The notes below the pieces were generated by a model. The model was given only the letters and a program-made list of their open reading frames with translations. It searched no databases and was not told where the DNA came from. A DNA stretch of 56,635 nucleotides from an uncultured delta proteobacterium (GTDB taxonomy: Bacteria; Desulfobacterota; Syntrophia; Syntrophales; UBA8958): assembly GCA_903885795.1 (NCBI GenBank), contig CAISJV010000002.1, forward strand, positions 1-56,635, given 5' to 3'. A program made the translations under genes and the position numbers. Position 1 is the first letter of the stretch. Each line of letters starts with the position of its first letter. Positions 16,028 through 25,307 of the stretch are shown here, piece after piece.

Positions 16028-18727
16028 ATGGAAAAAAAGATCCCCATAACAATTGATGGCAGGGAAGTTGAAGCAACGGCGGGTCAGATGATCCTGGAAG
16101 TCGCCAGGGAAAATGGAATTTTTATCCCGACCCTTTGTCATTACACGGGCACAACCAAAGTCGGCGCCTGTCGCGTCTGCGTAGTGGACGTCGAAGGCGC
16201 CCGTTCTCTCGTCGCCTCCTGTTGCATGCCCGTCAGCCCCGGCATGGTTATCAGGACGGACACCAAGAAAGTTCGCGATGCCCAGCGTCTGATCGTGGAG
16301 CTGCTCTGGGCCTCGGGCGATCATAATTGCCTGACCTGCGAACAGAATGGCAATTGTGATCTGCAAAATCTTGTTTACTGGCTTGAATTGGAGTCACCCC
16401 GCTTCAGTATCCAGTTCCCGAAATACAAACAGGAAACGACCAATTCCATGATCTCCCGGGACCTTAACAAGTGCATCCTCTGCGGGCGCTGTATCCGGGC
16501 CTGCAACGAGATCCAGGTCAATGAGGTCCTCGATTTTTCCAAACGCGGTTCCCGGGCTAAGGTCGGTCCCGCCTTTGACGCCGATTACATTGATTCGGAA
16601 TGTTTCTTCTGCGGAGAATGCGCCGATGTCTGTCCCGTAGGGGCCATCACCTTCCGCCAGTCCCGCTTTAAAGGCCGTCCCTGGGAGATACAGAAGGTCA
16701 AGACAACCTGCACTTACTGCGGCGTCGGTTGCCAGATGGATCTCAACATTAACAATGAAAAAATCATCAAGGTTACGGGGAATCGCGATTATGCACAGCC
16801 TAACGGCGGCAGCCTCTGCATCAAGGGGCGTTTTGGTCTCGACTTTGTCAACCACCCGGATCGTTTAAAGAAACCCCTGATTCGCAAGGAAAAGGGAGGG
16901 GAGCTTACGGAGGCATCCTGGGACGAGGCGCTGGAACTCATTGCCAAAAAGTTCGGGGAGATCAAGAAGAAGGACGGCGCCGACAGCATCGCCGGTCTTT
17001 CGTCGGCTCGATGCACCAACGAAGAGAATTATCTCTTCCAGAAATTCATGCGGGCGGTGGTCGGAACCAACAATGTCGATCACTGTGCCCGGCTCTGACA
17101 CTCCGTAACGGTGGCCGGTCTGGCCGCCGCCTTCGGCAGTGGAGCAATGACGAATTCCATCGATGAGATCGAATTTACCGACCTGATCCTGGCAACGGGA
17201 ACCAATACCACGGAAAATCACCCCGTTATCGGCATGAAAATTAAGCGGGCCGTCCGCCAGCACGGGGCCAAGCTCATCGTTATCGACCCCCGGGAGATCG
17301 ACCTGGTGAAATACGCCGATCTCTGGCTCCGACAGGCGCCGGGTACGGATGTAGCAGTCCTCAATGGGCTCATGAATGTCATGATCGCGGAAAACCTGTA
17401 TGACAAGGATTATGTTGAGAGCCGCACGGAAAACTTTGAGGCCCTGAAAAAGACGGTGGAAAAATACACCCCTGATTATGTGGAGAAGATCTCCGGCATT
17501 CCGGCGGAGGATCTCCGGAGCGCCGCCCGGATGTACGGCCGGGCGAACAGGGCCTCCATCCTCTATGCCATGGGAATGACCCAGCACATCACCGGTACGG
17601 ACAACGTCAAGTCCGTCGCTAACCTGTCCATGCTGGGCGGCAACGTCGGCATCGAAGGGGGCGGTGTAAATCCCCTGCGGGGCCAGAACAACGTTCAGGG
17701 AGCCTGCGACATGGGGGCGCTGCCCAATGTATACCCCGCCTACCAGCAGGTCGCCAGCGACGAGGCCAGGGTCAAATTCGAAAAGGCCTGGGATGTAAAG
17801 CTCTCGGCAAGGGTTGGTCTGACGATCATGGAAATCATGGAAGGGGCCCATAAGGGCGCGATCAAGGGTCTCTACATCATGGGCGAAAACCCAATGATCT
17901 CCGATCCCGACCTCTCCCATGTAGAGGCGTCGTTGAAACACCTTGATTTCCTTGTTGTTCAGGATATCTTCCTGACCGAGACGGCGCGGCTTGCCGATGT
18001 CGTTCTTCCCTCCGCCTGTTTCGCCGAAAAAGACGGCACGTTCTCCAATACGGAAAGGAGGGTCCAGCGGATCAGAAAGGCCGTCACCCCGCCCGGGGAA
18101 GCCAGAAGCGACTGGGAAATCATCGCCGCCATTTCCAACCGTATGGGCTATGCCATGAATTATTCCTCCGCCCAGGACGTCATGGAGGAAATCAGCCGGG
18201 TGACTCCCAGTTACGGCGGGATAACCTATAAAAGGCTGGAAAAGAACGGCCTCCAGTGGCCCTGCCCCACCCCGGACCACAAAGGGACAAAATTCCTCCA
18301 TAAGGATCGCTTTACCAGAGGGCTGGGTCTGTTCCACGCCATCGAATATATTCCCCCGGCGGAACTCCCCGACGAGGCCTACCCGATGTTCATGACAACA
18401 GGACGGGTTCTGTATCATTACCACACGGGAACGATGACGCGTCTGTCGGCGGGGGCAATGGAACGTTGCCCGGAGAGCCTCGTGGAAATAAATCCCCTCG
18501 ATGCGGACAAACTGGGCATTGAGGAGGGACAGATGGTCAAGGTGACATCCCGCCGGGGCAAGGTCACGGCCAAGGCGCGGTTGACGGAAAAGTCGGCAGC
18601 CGGCTCCATCTTTATGAATTTCCACTTCCATGAGACGGCGGTGAACCTGCTGACCAATCCGGCCATGGATCCCATCGGCAAGATTCCCGAGTACAAGGTT
18701 TGTGCCGTCAAAGTGGAAGCAGCATAG
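16028..18727 (+). CDS. fdhA: Formate dehydrogenase catalytic subunit, selenocysteine-containing
   Basis: One 899-residue protein read through an in-frame UGA (17096-17098) as selenocysteine 357. The N-terminus is NuoG-like: a [2Fe-2S] set ([17 protein letters not shown] ... SCCMP), a His/Cys [4Fe-4S] motif ([13 protein letters not shown]) and two ferredoxin clusters ([25 protein letters not shown]). Next comes the molybdopterin-enzyme cluster (CTYCGVGC) and the active-site segment DHCARL[12 protein letters not shown]. The C-terminal domain ends with the molydopterin-dinucleotide-binding fold (VTSRRGKV ... FHFHETAVN). Without readthrough the product would be an inactive 356-residue stub. It should oxidise formate or reduce CO2 with the upstream NuoE, ferredoxin and NuoF-GltD proteins, in the cytoplasm (no Tat signal). 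GGAG at ~16018 is a suitable ribosome site. Confidence 0.95.
17096..17128 (+). promoter_or_regulatory. UGA-Sec codon with bacterial SECIS element
   Basis: The UGA is followed 11 nt later by a hairpin: GGTGGCC (17110-17116), loop GGTCT (17117-17121), GGCCGCC (17122-17128). All seven pairs form (one G-U). The GGUCU apical loop is the same as in the E. coli fdhF SECIS recognised by SelB, and the distance from UGA is appropriate. This directly supports decoding as selenocysteine. Confidence 0.9.
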
Positions 18728-18740
18728 TTGACAAGATAGT

Positions 18741-18775
18741 GGATGGGACCTCACATCCCACCAACAGATTTTTTT
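18741..18775 (+). terminator. Probable terminator after fdhA
   Basis: A TGGGA-CCTCACA-TCCCA hairpin with flanking GG/CC pairs lies 13 bp after the fdhA stop and is followed, after AACAGA, by a run of seven Ts. The stem is short, so readthrough into the transporter gene 25 bp further on is possible. Confidence 0.55.
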
Positions 18776-18799
18776 AACTAATTTTATAGGAGAACTAAA

Positions 18800-20053
18800 A
18801 TGGCTAATGAGAATTTAATGTCAAAACGGTGGCTGATTGCCTGTGCGGGGGTCGTCATCCAGTTACTGTTGGGTACCGTGTATGCCTGGTCGGTTTTCGT
18901 GAAGCCGGTTATGGCCGCCCATGGCTGGTCGCAGGCGGGAGTCGCGGTGGTCTTTATGATCATTATCGGCACAATCGGTGTGTCCGCCGCATTTGGTGGT
19001 ATACTGGTTGACAAAAAGGGCCCGAAGTTCGCGGCAACTACAGGTGTTATTCTCTACGGCATCGGCGTCCTATTGGGCGGGGTTGCCCTCAAAATTGGCA
19101 GTATCTGGCTTCTCTACATCGGTTATGGCGTCATCGCGGGCATCGGCAACGGTCTGGCCTATGTGGTCCCCATCGCGACCCTGATCCGCTGGTTTCCCGA
19201 TAAACGTGGTCTCATCACGGGGCTCGCAGTCATGGGCTTTGGTCTTGGCGCCTTCTTTATCGGCAAAATCGTCCCGGGCCTGATTCTCAATATCGGCGTT
19301 GCCAACGCCTTCTTTGTCCTCGGCACCGTTTATCTGGTCGGGAATGGTCTTGCGGCCATGGTCCTCCGGAATCCTCCCGCCGGCTGGCTTCCCGACGGCT
19401 TCACCCCATCGTCATCGACGGTCTCCGCAGCCGATTCATTCAGTTGGGCCGAAGCAAAAAAGACCCCCCAGTGGTACATGATCTGGGGTATGCTCTTTCT
19501 TAATGTCAGCGCCGGCATGGGGCTCCTCTCCAAACTCTCGCCCATGGCACAGGATGTTTACCGGGTTGCCCAGGGCATTACCGATCCCGCACAGCTTGCG
19601 ATTCTCGGAGGCGGTGTATTGGCTACGGCCTCGATTTTCAACGGTCTCGGCCGTCTATTCTGGGCTGCCGTATCGGACAAGATCGGCCGCAAGAATGTCT
19701 TTCTGGTCATGTTTGCCACCCAGGCGGCCCTCTACTTTTACCTGCCTTCCGTAACCAGCACCTTGATTTTCACCATTGTTGCCTGCTACCTCCTCTCCTG
19801 TCTCGGGGGCGGCTTTGCTGTCATGCCTGCCTTTGCGGCTGACTCCTTCGGCCCCACCTATATCGGGAAGGTTTACGGATTTGTCCTGACCGCGTGGGGT
19901 GCGGCGGGTGTCATAGGCGGTCTGGTCTTCGCCAAGTTCACTGTCCAGCCCGCCCTCTGGACTGCTGCCGCCCTGCTCTGCGCCGGCTTCGCAGTGGCCA
20001 TGATGTTCACGCGGCCCAAACATGTCTCCCATTACAAAACCAAGTCCGCTTAG
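18800..20053 (+). CDS. Oxalate/formate antiporter (OFA) family MFS transporter
   Basis: A 417-residue integral membrane protein with about 12 transmembrane helices. The first helix carries the OFA signature (LLLGTVYAWSVFVKPVM) and the cytoplasmic MFS loop is present as FPDKRGLITG; a second loop appears as SDKIGRKNVF. OFA proteins exchange or import small carboxylates such as oxalate, formate, lactate or pyruvate. Its place directly behind the formate dehydrogenase suggests formate or a similar acid as substrate, but this is inference. TAGGAG precedes the ATG by 7 nt. A strong terminator follows at 20101-20129. Confidence 0.9.
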   Translation: MANENLMSKRWLIACAGVVIQLLLGTVYAWSVFVKPVMAAHGWSQAGVAVVFMIIIGTIGVSAAFGGILVDKKGPKFAATTGVILYGIGVLLGGVALKIGSIWLLYIGYGVIAGIGNGLAYVVPIATLIRWFPDKRGLITGLAVMGFGLGAFFIGKIVPGLILNIGVANAFFVLGTVYLVGNGLAAMVLRNPPAGWLPDGFTPSSSTVSAADSFSWAEAKKTPQWYMIWGMLFLNVSAGMGLLSKLSPMAQDVYRVAQGITDPAQLAILGGGVLATASIFNGLGRLFWAAVSDKIGRKNVFLVMFATQAALYFYLPSVTSTLIFTIVACYLLSCLGGGFAVMPAFAADSFGPTYIGKVYGFVLTAWGAAGVIGGLVFAKFTVQPALWTAAALLCAGFAVAMMFTRPKHVSHYKTKSA

Positions 20054-20100
20054 GAAAACCATTCTCAGCGGAAATTTAGTCAGAAGTTCTTTTTAATTCA

Positions 20101-20131
20101 GTGGGGCCTTCGCCAGAAGGCCCCACCTCTT
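20101..20131 (+). terminator. Strong hairpin terminator after the OFA transporter
   Basis: GTGGGGCCTTC (20101-20111), loop GCCA, and GAAGGCCCCAC (20116-20126) form a perfect 11-bp GC-rich stem, followed by CTCTTT. It lies 47 bp after the transporter stop and ends the formate locus. Confidence 0.85.
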
Positions 20132-20132
20132 T

Positions 20133-20207
20133 ACCCCGGCCAAGGGCGGTCATGAATGGCTTCTTGAAAACCGACCAGGCAGAGACCGTTCCCAGGCAAA
20201 ACTGCAT
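20133..20207 (-). pseudogene. Relic of an OFA-family transporter N-terminus
   Basis: Read on the minus strand from the ATG at 20207, the first 25 codons give MQFCLGTVSAWSVFKKPFM and a few more residues. This matches the first-helix signature of OFA transporters, including the intact neighbour at 18800 (LLLGTVYAWSVFVKPVM), but with many substitutions. Homology then stops and the frame runs into the terminator stem. It is a fragment only, inverted relative to the intact gene. I judge it a decayed paralogue or an old inverted duplication. Confidence 0.65.
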
Positions 20208-20221
20208 AAGGAATCATAAAC

Positions 20222-20995
20222 ATGGTCTGGTGGATGGATGTCTTTGTCGCTGTCTTTGGAGCTGCCGTGGGCAGCTTTTTAAATGTTTGCATCTGGCGTC
20301 TTCCAGAAGAGCGGTCCATCGTTACACCCCGCTCCTTTTGCCCTGTCTGCAACCATCCCATTCGTTTTTATGACAACATTCCGCTCCTGAGTTATTTGCT
20401 GCTCCGGGGGCAATGCCGTGACTGCCAAACCCGGATTCCCTGGCGATACCCGCTGGTGGAAGGCCTCACGGGGATGCTGGCCGTGTTCCTCTTCTGGAAA
20501 TACGGCGCCAGTTTAAAGTTTCTTGTGGCCTTCCTGTTCGTCGCCAGTCTCATTGTCATCACCTTCATCGATATTGATCACCAGATAATTCCCGACATCA
20601 TTTCCCTGCCGGGAATCCCCATCTTTTTCCTCGCGGCGGTGTTTGTGATGAAAGTGCCTTTTTATGAAGCGCTGTGGGGACTGCTGGCGGGCGGGGGCAT
20701 TCTTTATTTTATCGCTACAGTGTACGCCTTCCTGCGAAAACAGGAAGGCATGGGGGGCGGAGATATTAAGCTCCTGGCCATGCTCGGGGCTTTTCTGGGG
20801 TGGAAGTCTCTGATTTTCATTATTCTCATCAGTTCCCTGACAGCCGCAATTGTCGGGATCACCCTTATGGTAATCCGGGGAAAGGACATGAAGTACGCCA
20901 TCCCTTTCGGACCGTTCCTATCCCTGGCCGCCATTGCCTATATCTTCTGGGGGGATCTTTTTATGCGTGCCCTATTTATGATGCATCAGCGATAA
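20222..20995 (+). CDS. pilD: Prepilin peptidase / N-methyltransferase
   Basis: Cleaves the leader of type IV prepilins and methylates the new N-terminal phenylalanine at the inner membrane. The 257-residue polytopic protein starts with the GSFLNVCIWRLP segment, then carries the two zinc-type CxxC pairs (CPVCNHPI, CRDCQTR) of the cytoplasmic methylase loop. The two catalytic aspartates lie in FIDIDHQIIPD and GGGDIKLLAMLG, as required for this aspartyl peptidase family. It is 17 kb from the pilus operon and oriented oppositely, but is the obvious processing enzyme for the pilins at 37518-38455. AAGGAA serves as ribosome site. Confidence 0.95.
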   Translation: MVWWMDVFVAVFGAAVGSFLNVCIWRLPEERSIVTPRSFCPVCNHPIRFYDNIPLLSYLLLRGQCRDCQTRIPWRYPLVEGLTGMLAVFLFWKYGASLKFLVAFLFVASLIVITFIDIDHQIIPDIISLPGIPIFFLAAVFVMKVPFYEALWGLLAGGGILYFIATVYAFLRKQEGMGGGDIKLLAMLGAFLGWKSLIFIILISSLTAAIVGITLMVIRGKDMKYAIPFGPFLSLAAIAYIFWGDLFMRALFMMHQR

Positions 20996-21062
20996 ATTCG
21001 TAATGAATCAACTACCCCTTGAAATGACAAAGCTCTCTACATGAAATCTTGAGGTGATGGTC

Positions 21063-21401
21063 ATGAAAACGTCGAGCAAAGCTGCGCTATTGTCAGCCCT
21101 GGTTTTCCCCGGTGCGGGACAGATGTACCTAAAGCATTACCTGCGGGGGCTGCTTCCGATGATTGTCGTTTTGACCGGCCTGGGCGTTCTGATTACAAGG
21201 GCGACGCTCCGCGCCTTGGAGGTTCTCAACAAAATGCAGGCCGGCGGCGGTGTCATTGACATAAATGTCGCCTCCGATCTCGCCGCGACCTCCGCCGCAT
21301 TCAACGACCCGTATTCCCCATTCATCGTGCTGTTAGTGTCCTGTTGCTGGATCTTTTCCGTGATCGATGCCTATCGGCTGGGAAAGGAGGGAGCGGACTG
21401 A
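21063..21401 (+). CDS. Small membrane protein of unknown function
   Basis: A 112-residue protein with an N-terminal SALVFPGAGQMYLKHYLRG motif, like that of DUF5683/TM2-type small membrane proteins, followed by a hydrophobic helix (LLPMIVVLTGLGVLI) and a C-terminal helix (FIVLLVSCCWIFSVIDAYRLG). The ATG at 21063 is chosen because GAGGTG lies 7 nt upstream. Its stop overlaps the start of the HD-GYP gene by one base, so the two are probably co-translated. Function is unknown. Confidence 0.7.
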   Translation: MKTSSKAALLSALVFPGAGQMYLKHYLRGLLPMIVVLTGLGVLITRATLRALEVLNKMQAGGGVIDINVASDLAATSAAFNDPYSPFIVLLVSCCWIFSVIDAYRLGKEGAD

Positions 21402-24400
21402 TGCCCCTTTTGCCATTTTCTAAAATCTTCAAGAAGCTTCCCCGTTATCACTTGCATGTACATATCGGGTTTTTATTCTCCCTGTTGATTGTGTTCTCCG
21501 GGTTAACGCTCGGGTGGTACAACCATCTTCAGAATAGCCGCTTGATCCTGGACTCCGCCGACAAGCTATTCGATCAGGTAGAGGTAGAGATGCGAATGAC
21601 GGTCGAACTGTACTACGCGCCAATCCACAACCTTACCTCTATATTTGCGTACCAGCGAATTACCGGTGCGACCACACTGAAAGAGCGCCTCCTCAGCCTG
21701 TCTTATCTTCCCGAGGAGCTACTGACCCAAAAGTCCATAGCATCGATCTATGTTGCTTATGATGACGGCAGTTTTTTCCTGATACGCCCCTTACGCACAG
21801 AGGCCATGAGGAAGGCATTTACGGCGCCTGCGGACGCCGCTTATCTGGTCCAGAGTGTGGAGCGCACTGCCGGGGAGCCGATGCGGGGAGTGTATATCTT
21901 TTTCGATGAAGCACGCACCGAAATTGGCCGTACGACGCGAGCGGATTATCGATTCGATCCCCGCGACCGTGACTGGTACCAGCGAGCCTTACGGGAGGAC
22001 CGCCAGATTCGCACCGACCCATATATCTTTTTTACCACCCGCGAACTCGGGGTGACATTTTCCCGCCGTAGTGCAAACGGCCGTGGGGTGGTCGGTGTGG
22101 ATGCGACAATGGAAGACATATCGAGTCTGCTCCTTTCCCGCAAGATAACCCCATCGACTCGCATGGTCTGGTTCGACGGGAATGAGCAGGTCATTGCTTT
22201 CGATCAACCGGAACTTTTGATGCAGCGGATCGTGGATGACGGTCAAGGCAAGCTGCGCCTGCCGAAGGTGGGCGAAATGGGCGTACCGATTCTTGAACTG
22301 GTCATGGCGGAATATCGTCAGCAAAAGAAAAATTTCAGCAGTATTATTAATGACGGTCAGCGTGACTGGAAAGCGAAGGTTATCCAGTTCAGTACGGCCG
22401 GTAAAGTGGAGCGCGTGATGGCGATTGCCGCACCAATGGATGAACTGCTTGCCGAGGCAGTGGCAATCCGGAGCAATGCAACCCTGATTACGATCCTTAT
22501 CGTATTACTGATGATACCTATTGCCTGGATGGTGTCGAGAATGATCTCCAAACCCTTGCGGCAGCTAGCCGAGGACGCCCGGCAAATTCGCGCCTTCCGT
22601 TTTTCCGAAACCGGCAAGGATGTAAAATCGATTGTCTGGGAAATTGACCACCTTGCCCAGGCGATTTATTTAATGCGCTCGGCAATACGCAAATTCCTCG
22701 ATATCAGCTCCGCCTTGGCCGCAGAGCGTCAGTTCAATCGCTTATTTGAAAGTGTTTTGAATGAAACCAGCAGCATCGCGACAGCTGACGGCGGTTTCAT
22801 CTACCTTCTGGAGGATGACGAGATTACCCTCTCGCCGGTTATCCAATACTTTTTGACCACCTCGACTGTAACACTAGATTTACCGGTGCTGCGGCTGGAT
22901 CAGTCGGATCAGGCGAATCCACTGATTGCCTCCGCCCGGGCGGGACAGACCCGGGTTATCCGGATTGCTCGCGCTCAAACCGGGTCAGACTGGCTCGATC
23001 CGCTGCTGACCAGGCTTGGGCATGATTTCGCCACCCTAATCTCTGTGCCCCTCCGTAACCGTCAAAGCGAACTGATCGGCCTGTTGTGCCTCTTGAAGTC
23101 AGCGACATCGACGTCAACTGAGGATGCAGACGTAAAGCCGGAATTGGTGTCCTTTATCGAGGCCCTATCCGGCGTATCGGCAATTGCCATCGACAATCAA
23201 CGTCTCCTCAAGGCCCAGCGTGACCTGCTGGAATCACTGTTGAAACTCTTGGCAAACGCCATTGACGCAAAATCACCCTATACGGGCGCGCATTGCCAGC
23301 GCGTACCTGAGTTGACCAAGATGCTCGCTCAGGCTGCCTGCGATTCCAAGGAGGGCGCCCTGAGTGATTTTAAGCTCAGCGACGATGAATGGGAGGAGTT
23401 GCACATCGCCGCCTGGTTGCATGATTGCGGGAAGGTCACTACACCGGAGTACGTAGTTGACAAGGCGACCAAACTGGAAACCATTTATGACCGCCTAAAC
23501 GAAATAAGAATGCGTTTCGAAGTCCTGAAGCGGGACGCTGAAATTGACTACTGGAAGCGGCTTGCCAACGGTGAGCAGGTCGCCGCTCTGCGCGGTGAAC
23601 TCGAACGGCAATGGCAGATGCTGGATGAGGAATTTGCCCTGGTTGCCCGGTGCAACGAAGGCGGGGAATTCATGGCCCCGGAAAAACTCGTCCAACTGGA
23701 GCAGATCGCTTCCCGAACCTGGCTGCGCACCCTCGATGACCGGATCGGCCTGTCCCAGGAGGAACAGTTTCGCAAGGCCCACACCGCCACAACACCGCTG
23801 CCGGTGCGCGAGCCACTGCTCTCCGACAAGGCCGAACACATCATCCCGCGGCAACCACGTAATAAGATTCCCCCTGACAACCCCTGGGGCTTCAAACTGA
23901 ATATACCGGAATATGCCCATAACAGAGGCGAGATCTATAACCTCAGTATCAATCATGGGACCCTGACCAAAGAAGAGCGCTACATAATCAATGATCACAT
24001 CGTTCAGACCATTATCATGCTCTCTCAACTCCCGTTTCCTAAACATTTGAAACATGTGACGGAAATTGCCGGCGGCCATCATGAAAAAATCAATGGCAGG
24101 GGATATCCGAAACGCCTGCGAGGCGATGAAATAAGCAGGGTCGTGCGGATGACCGCTATTGCAGATATTTTCGAAGCGCTGACTGCGGTAGATCGTCCAT
24201 ACAAGCGCGGCAAAACCCTGTCCGAGGCGCTACGTATTATGAGCAGCATGAAGAATGACGGTCATGTGGACCCGGATCTGTTTGAGCTGTTTTTGCGCTC
24301 AGGAGTGTACCTGAGCTACGCCAAGCGCTTCCTGCGACCGGAGCAGATTGATGCGGTAGATATCGAAGAGTACCTTCATCCTCATCAGAGCTGTTCCAGG

Positions 24401-24406
24401 GAATAA
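21401..24406 (+). CDS. Membrane-bound Cache-HAMP-GAF-HD-GYP phosphodiesterase
   Basis: A ~1001-residue sensor-effector. A first transmembrane helix (FLFSLLIVFSGLTLGWY) and a second (ITILIVLLMIPIAWMV, near residue 370) enclose a periplasmic Cache-type domain with the RDWYQRAL signature. A HAMP-like linker, a GAF domain (~450-620) and a C-terminal HD-GYP domain follow. The metal site motifs are intact: HCQRVPELT, WLHDCGK (~672) and HHEKINGRGYP (~900), so cyclic-di-GMP hydrolysis is expected. About 160 extra residues separate HD from HHE/GYP compared with standard HD-GYP proteins. It begins on the stop of the small membrane protein gene. Its 3' end overlaps the convergent TraB-like gene by 22 bp. 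Confidence 0.92.
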   Translation: MPLLPFSKIFKKLPRYHLHVHIGFLFSLLIVFSGLTLGWYNHLQNSRLILDSADKLFDQVEVEMRMTVELYYAPIHNLTSIFAYQRITGATTLKERLLSLSYLPEELLTQKSIASIYVAYDDGSFFLIRPLRTEAMRKAFTAPADAAYLVQSVERTAGEPMRGVYIFFDEARTEIGRTTRADYRFDPRDRDWYQRALREDRQIRTDPYIFFTTRELGVTFSRRSANGRGVVGVDATMEDISSLLLSRKITPSTRMVWFDGNEQVIAFDQPELLMQRIVDDGQGKLRLPKVGEMGVPILELVMAEYRQQKKNFSSIINDGQRDWKAKVIQFSTAGKVERVMAIAAPMDELLAEAVAIRSNATLITILIVLLMIPIAWMVSRMISKPLRQLAEDARQIRAFRFSETGKDVKSIVWEIDHLAQAIYLMRSAIRKFLDISSALAAERQFNRLFESVLNETSSIATADGGFIYLLEDDEITLSPVIQYFLTTSTVTLDLPVLRLDQSDQANPLIASARAGQTRVIRIARAQTGSDWLDPLLTRLGHDFATLISVPLRNRQSELIGLLCLLKSATSTSTEDADVKPELVSFIEALSGVSAIAIDNQRLLKAQRDLLESLLKLLANAIDAKSPYTGAHCQRVPELTKMLAQAACDSKEGALSDFKLSDDEWEELHIAAWLHDCGKVTTPEYVVDKATKLETIYDRLNEIRMRFEVLKRDAEIDYWKRLANGEQVAALRGELERQWQMLDEEFALVARCNEGGEFMAPEKLVQLEQIASRTWLRTLDDRIGLSQEEQFRKAHTATTPLPVREPLLSDKAEHIIPRQPRNKIPPDNPWGFKLNIPEYAHNRGEIYNLSINHGTLTKEERYIINDHIVQTIIMLSQLPFPKHLKHVTEIAGGHHEKINGRGYPKRLRGDEISRVVRMTAIADIFEALTAVDRPYKRGKTLSEALRIMSSMKNDGHVDPDLFELFLRSGVYLSYAKRFLRPEQIDAVDIEEYLHPHQSCSRE

Positions 24407-25281
24407 CTTTTTCTTTGAAGAAGCTGAATGATGCCGTCGCTGCCTACGAGGTGACCGGCGCCGACGGCAACAAAATACGTGCCCCTTGTTTTCAGATATC
24501 CTTCAATCTTTGCCGTCATGTTTCTGTTGCGCACAGAAATGAGCTTCTCATGGATCGAACGAAATCTCCGGTCATCAGCAACGCTTTTTTTCATAATTGA
24601 TTCTACTGCCGCAATATTGCCTGATTTCCATCCGTTAACAAGCCTGTCTATTTCTTGCCCAAGGACGGCAAGGTCGCGAAGATTGTAGAGCAGAAAGGCC
24701 TCCTGTTCCTCATCGGAAAAACCTGAGAGGAGATTAAGCTGATAGTCAAGGTTTTCCAGTTCGACGATGCGTTTTCCTCCTTGAGCTTTCGTGAGAAAAT
24801 GCTTATCTATTCCATAGTTAGGGTCATATCCTAATCGCAGCAGCTCATATGAAGTGAAACTGAGGCCAAGGAACCAGGGTCTCTGGAGCACAACCAATTC
24901 CATCGGAAGTCCAACTCGTTGCGCTTCTTTTCTGATTACACCAAAAGTGCCGACAGAAACGTGCTTATCGATCGTATCTCCGCCAGTATAAAAGGCGCTC
25001 GTGATGAGTTTTTGCAAATCAAGCTTGGATAAATCATTGATATTTGCTTCAACAGCCAGGGTGTCGGATTTTGCAAAGGCGTCTTCAATAGTACTGCTGA
25101 GAGGGTAAGAATCAGGCTTCATGAGATGAATGGAGCCGAGGATGTACACAGTAGCACTCGAACTCTGGACTCGCCAGAGGAAGTTTTTCTGCGATTGAGA
25201 ATTGGACTCCGACGGACGAATACAGAGGCTGAAAAGCAAGAGAATACAGATTAGTGGTATGATCCTGAAAATGCGCTTCAT
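24385..25281 (-). CDS. TraB/GumN family protein
   Basis: A 298-residue protein with an N-terminal hydrophobic signal segment (IIPLICILLLFSLCIRPS), then the TraB/GumN signatures FLWRVQSSSATVYILGSIHLM, the NYGIDKHFLTKAQGGKRIVELE region and the C-terminal GTYFVAVGAGHLVGSDGIIQLL. The family includes Tiki-type metal-dependent proteases; the GSIHL histidine and GAGH motif would bind metal. Probably exported or membrane-anchored; the cysteine after the signal is not in a clear lipobox. It lies 27 bp behind an ECF sigma factor gene in the same direction, so may be part of its transcription unit. The 3' end overlaps the convergent HD-GYP gene. Confidence 0.88.
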   Translation of the reverse strand: MKRIFRIIPLICILLLFSLCIRPSESNSQSQKNFLWRVQSSSATVYILGSIHLMKPDSYPLSSTIEDAFAKSDTLAVEANINDLSKLDLQKLITSAFYTGGDTIDKHVSVGTFGVIRKEAQRVGLPMELVVLQRPWFLGLSFTSYELLRLGYDPNYGIDKHFLTKAQGGKRIVELENLDYQLNLLSGFSDEEQEAFLLYNLRDLAVLGQEIDRLVNGWKSGNIAAVESIMKKSVADDRRFRSIHEKLISVRNRNMTAKIEGYLKTRGTYFVAVGAGHLVGSDGIIQLLQRKSYSLEQL

Positions 25282-25307
25282 GGTCGTCTCCCTGCGTTCG
25301 TAAGAAA

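Noticed and set aside
17096-17098. UGA in fdhA as a nonsense mutation or gene boundary
   Set aside because: Reading continues in the same frame with conserved sequence, the codon falls on the active-site residue and a SECIS hairpin follows, so selenocysteine is the better explanation.
16865-18754. 629-codon minus-strand frame opposite fdhA
   Set aside because: Shadow of the molybdopterin domain of fdhA; no recognisable protein motif.
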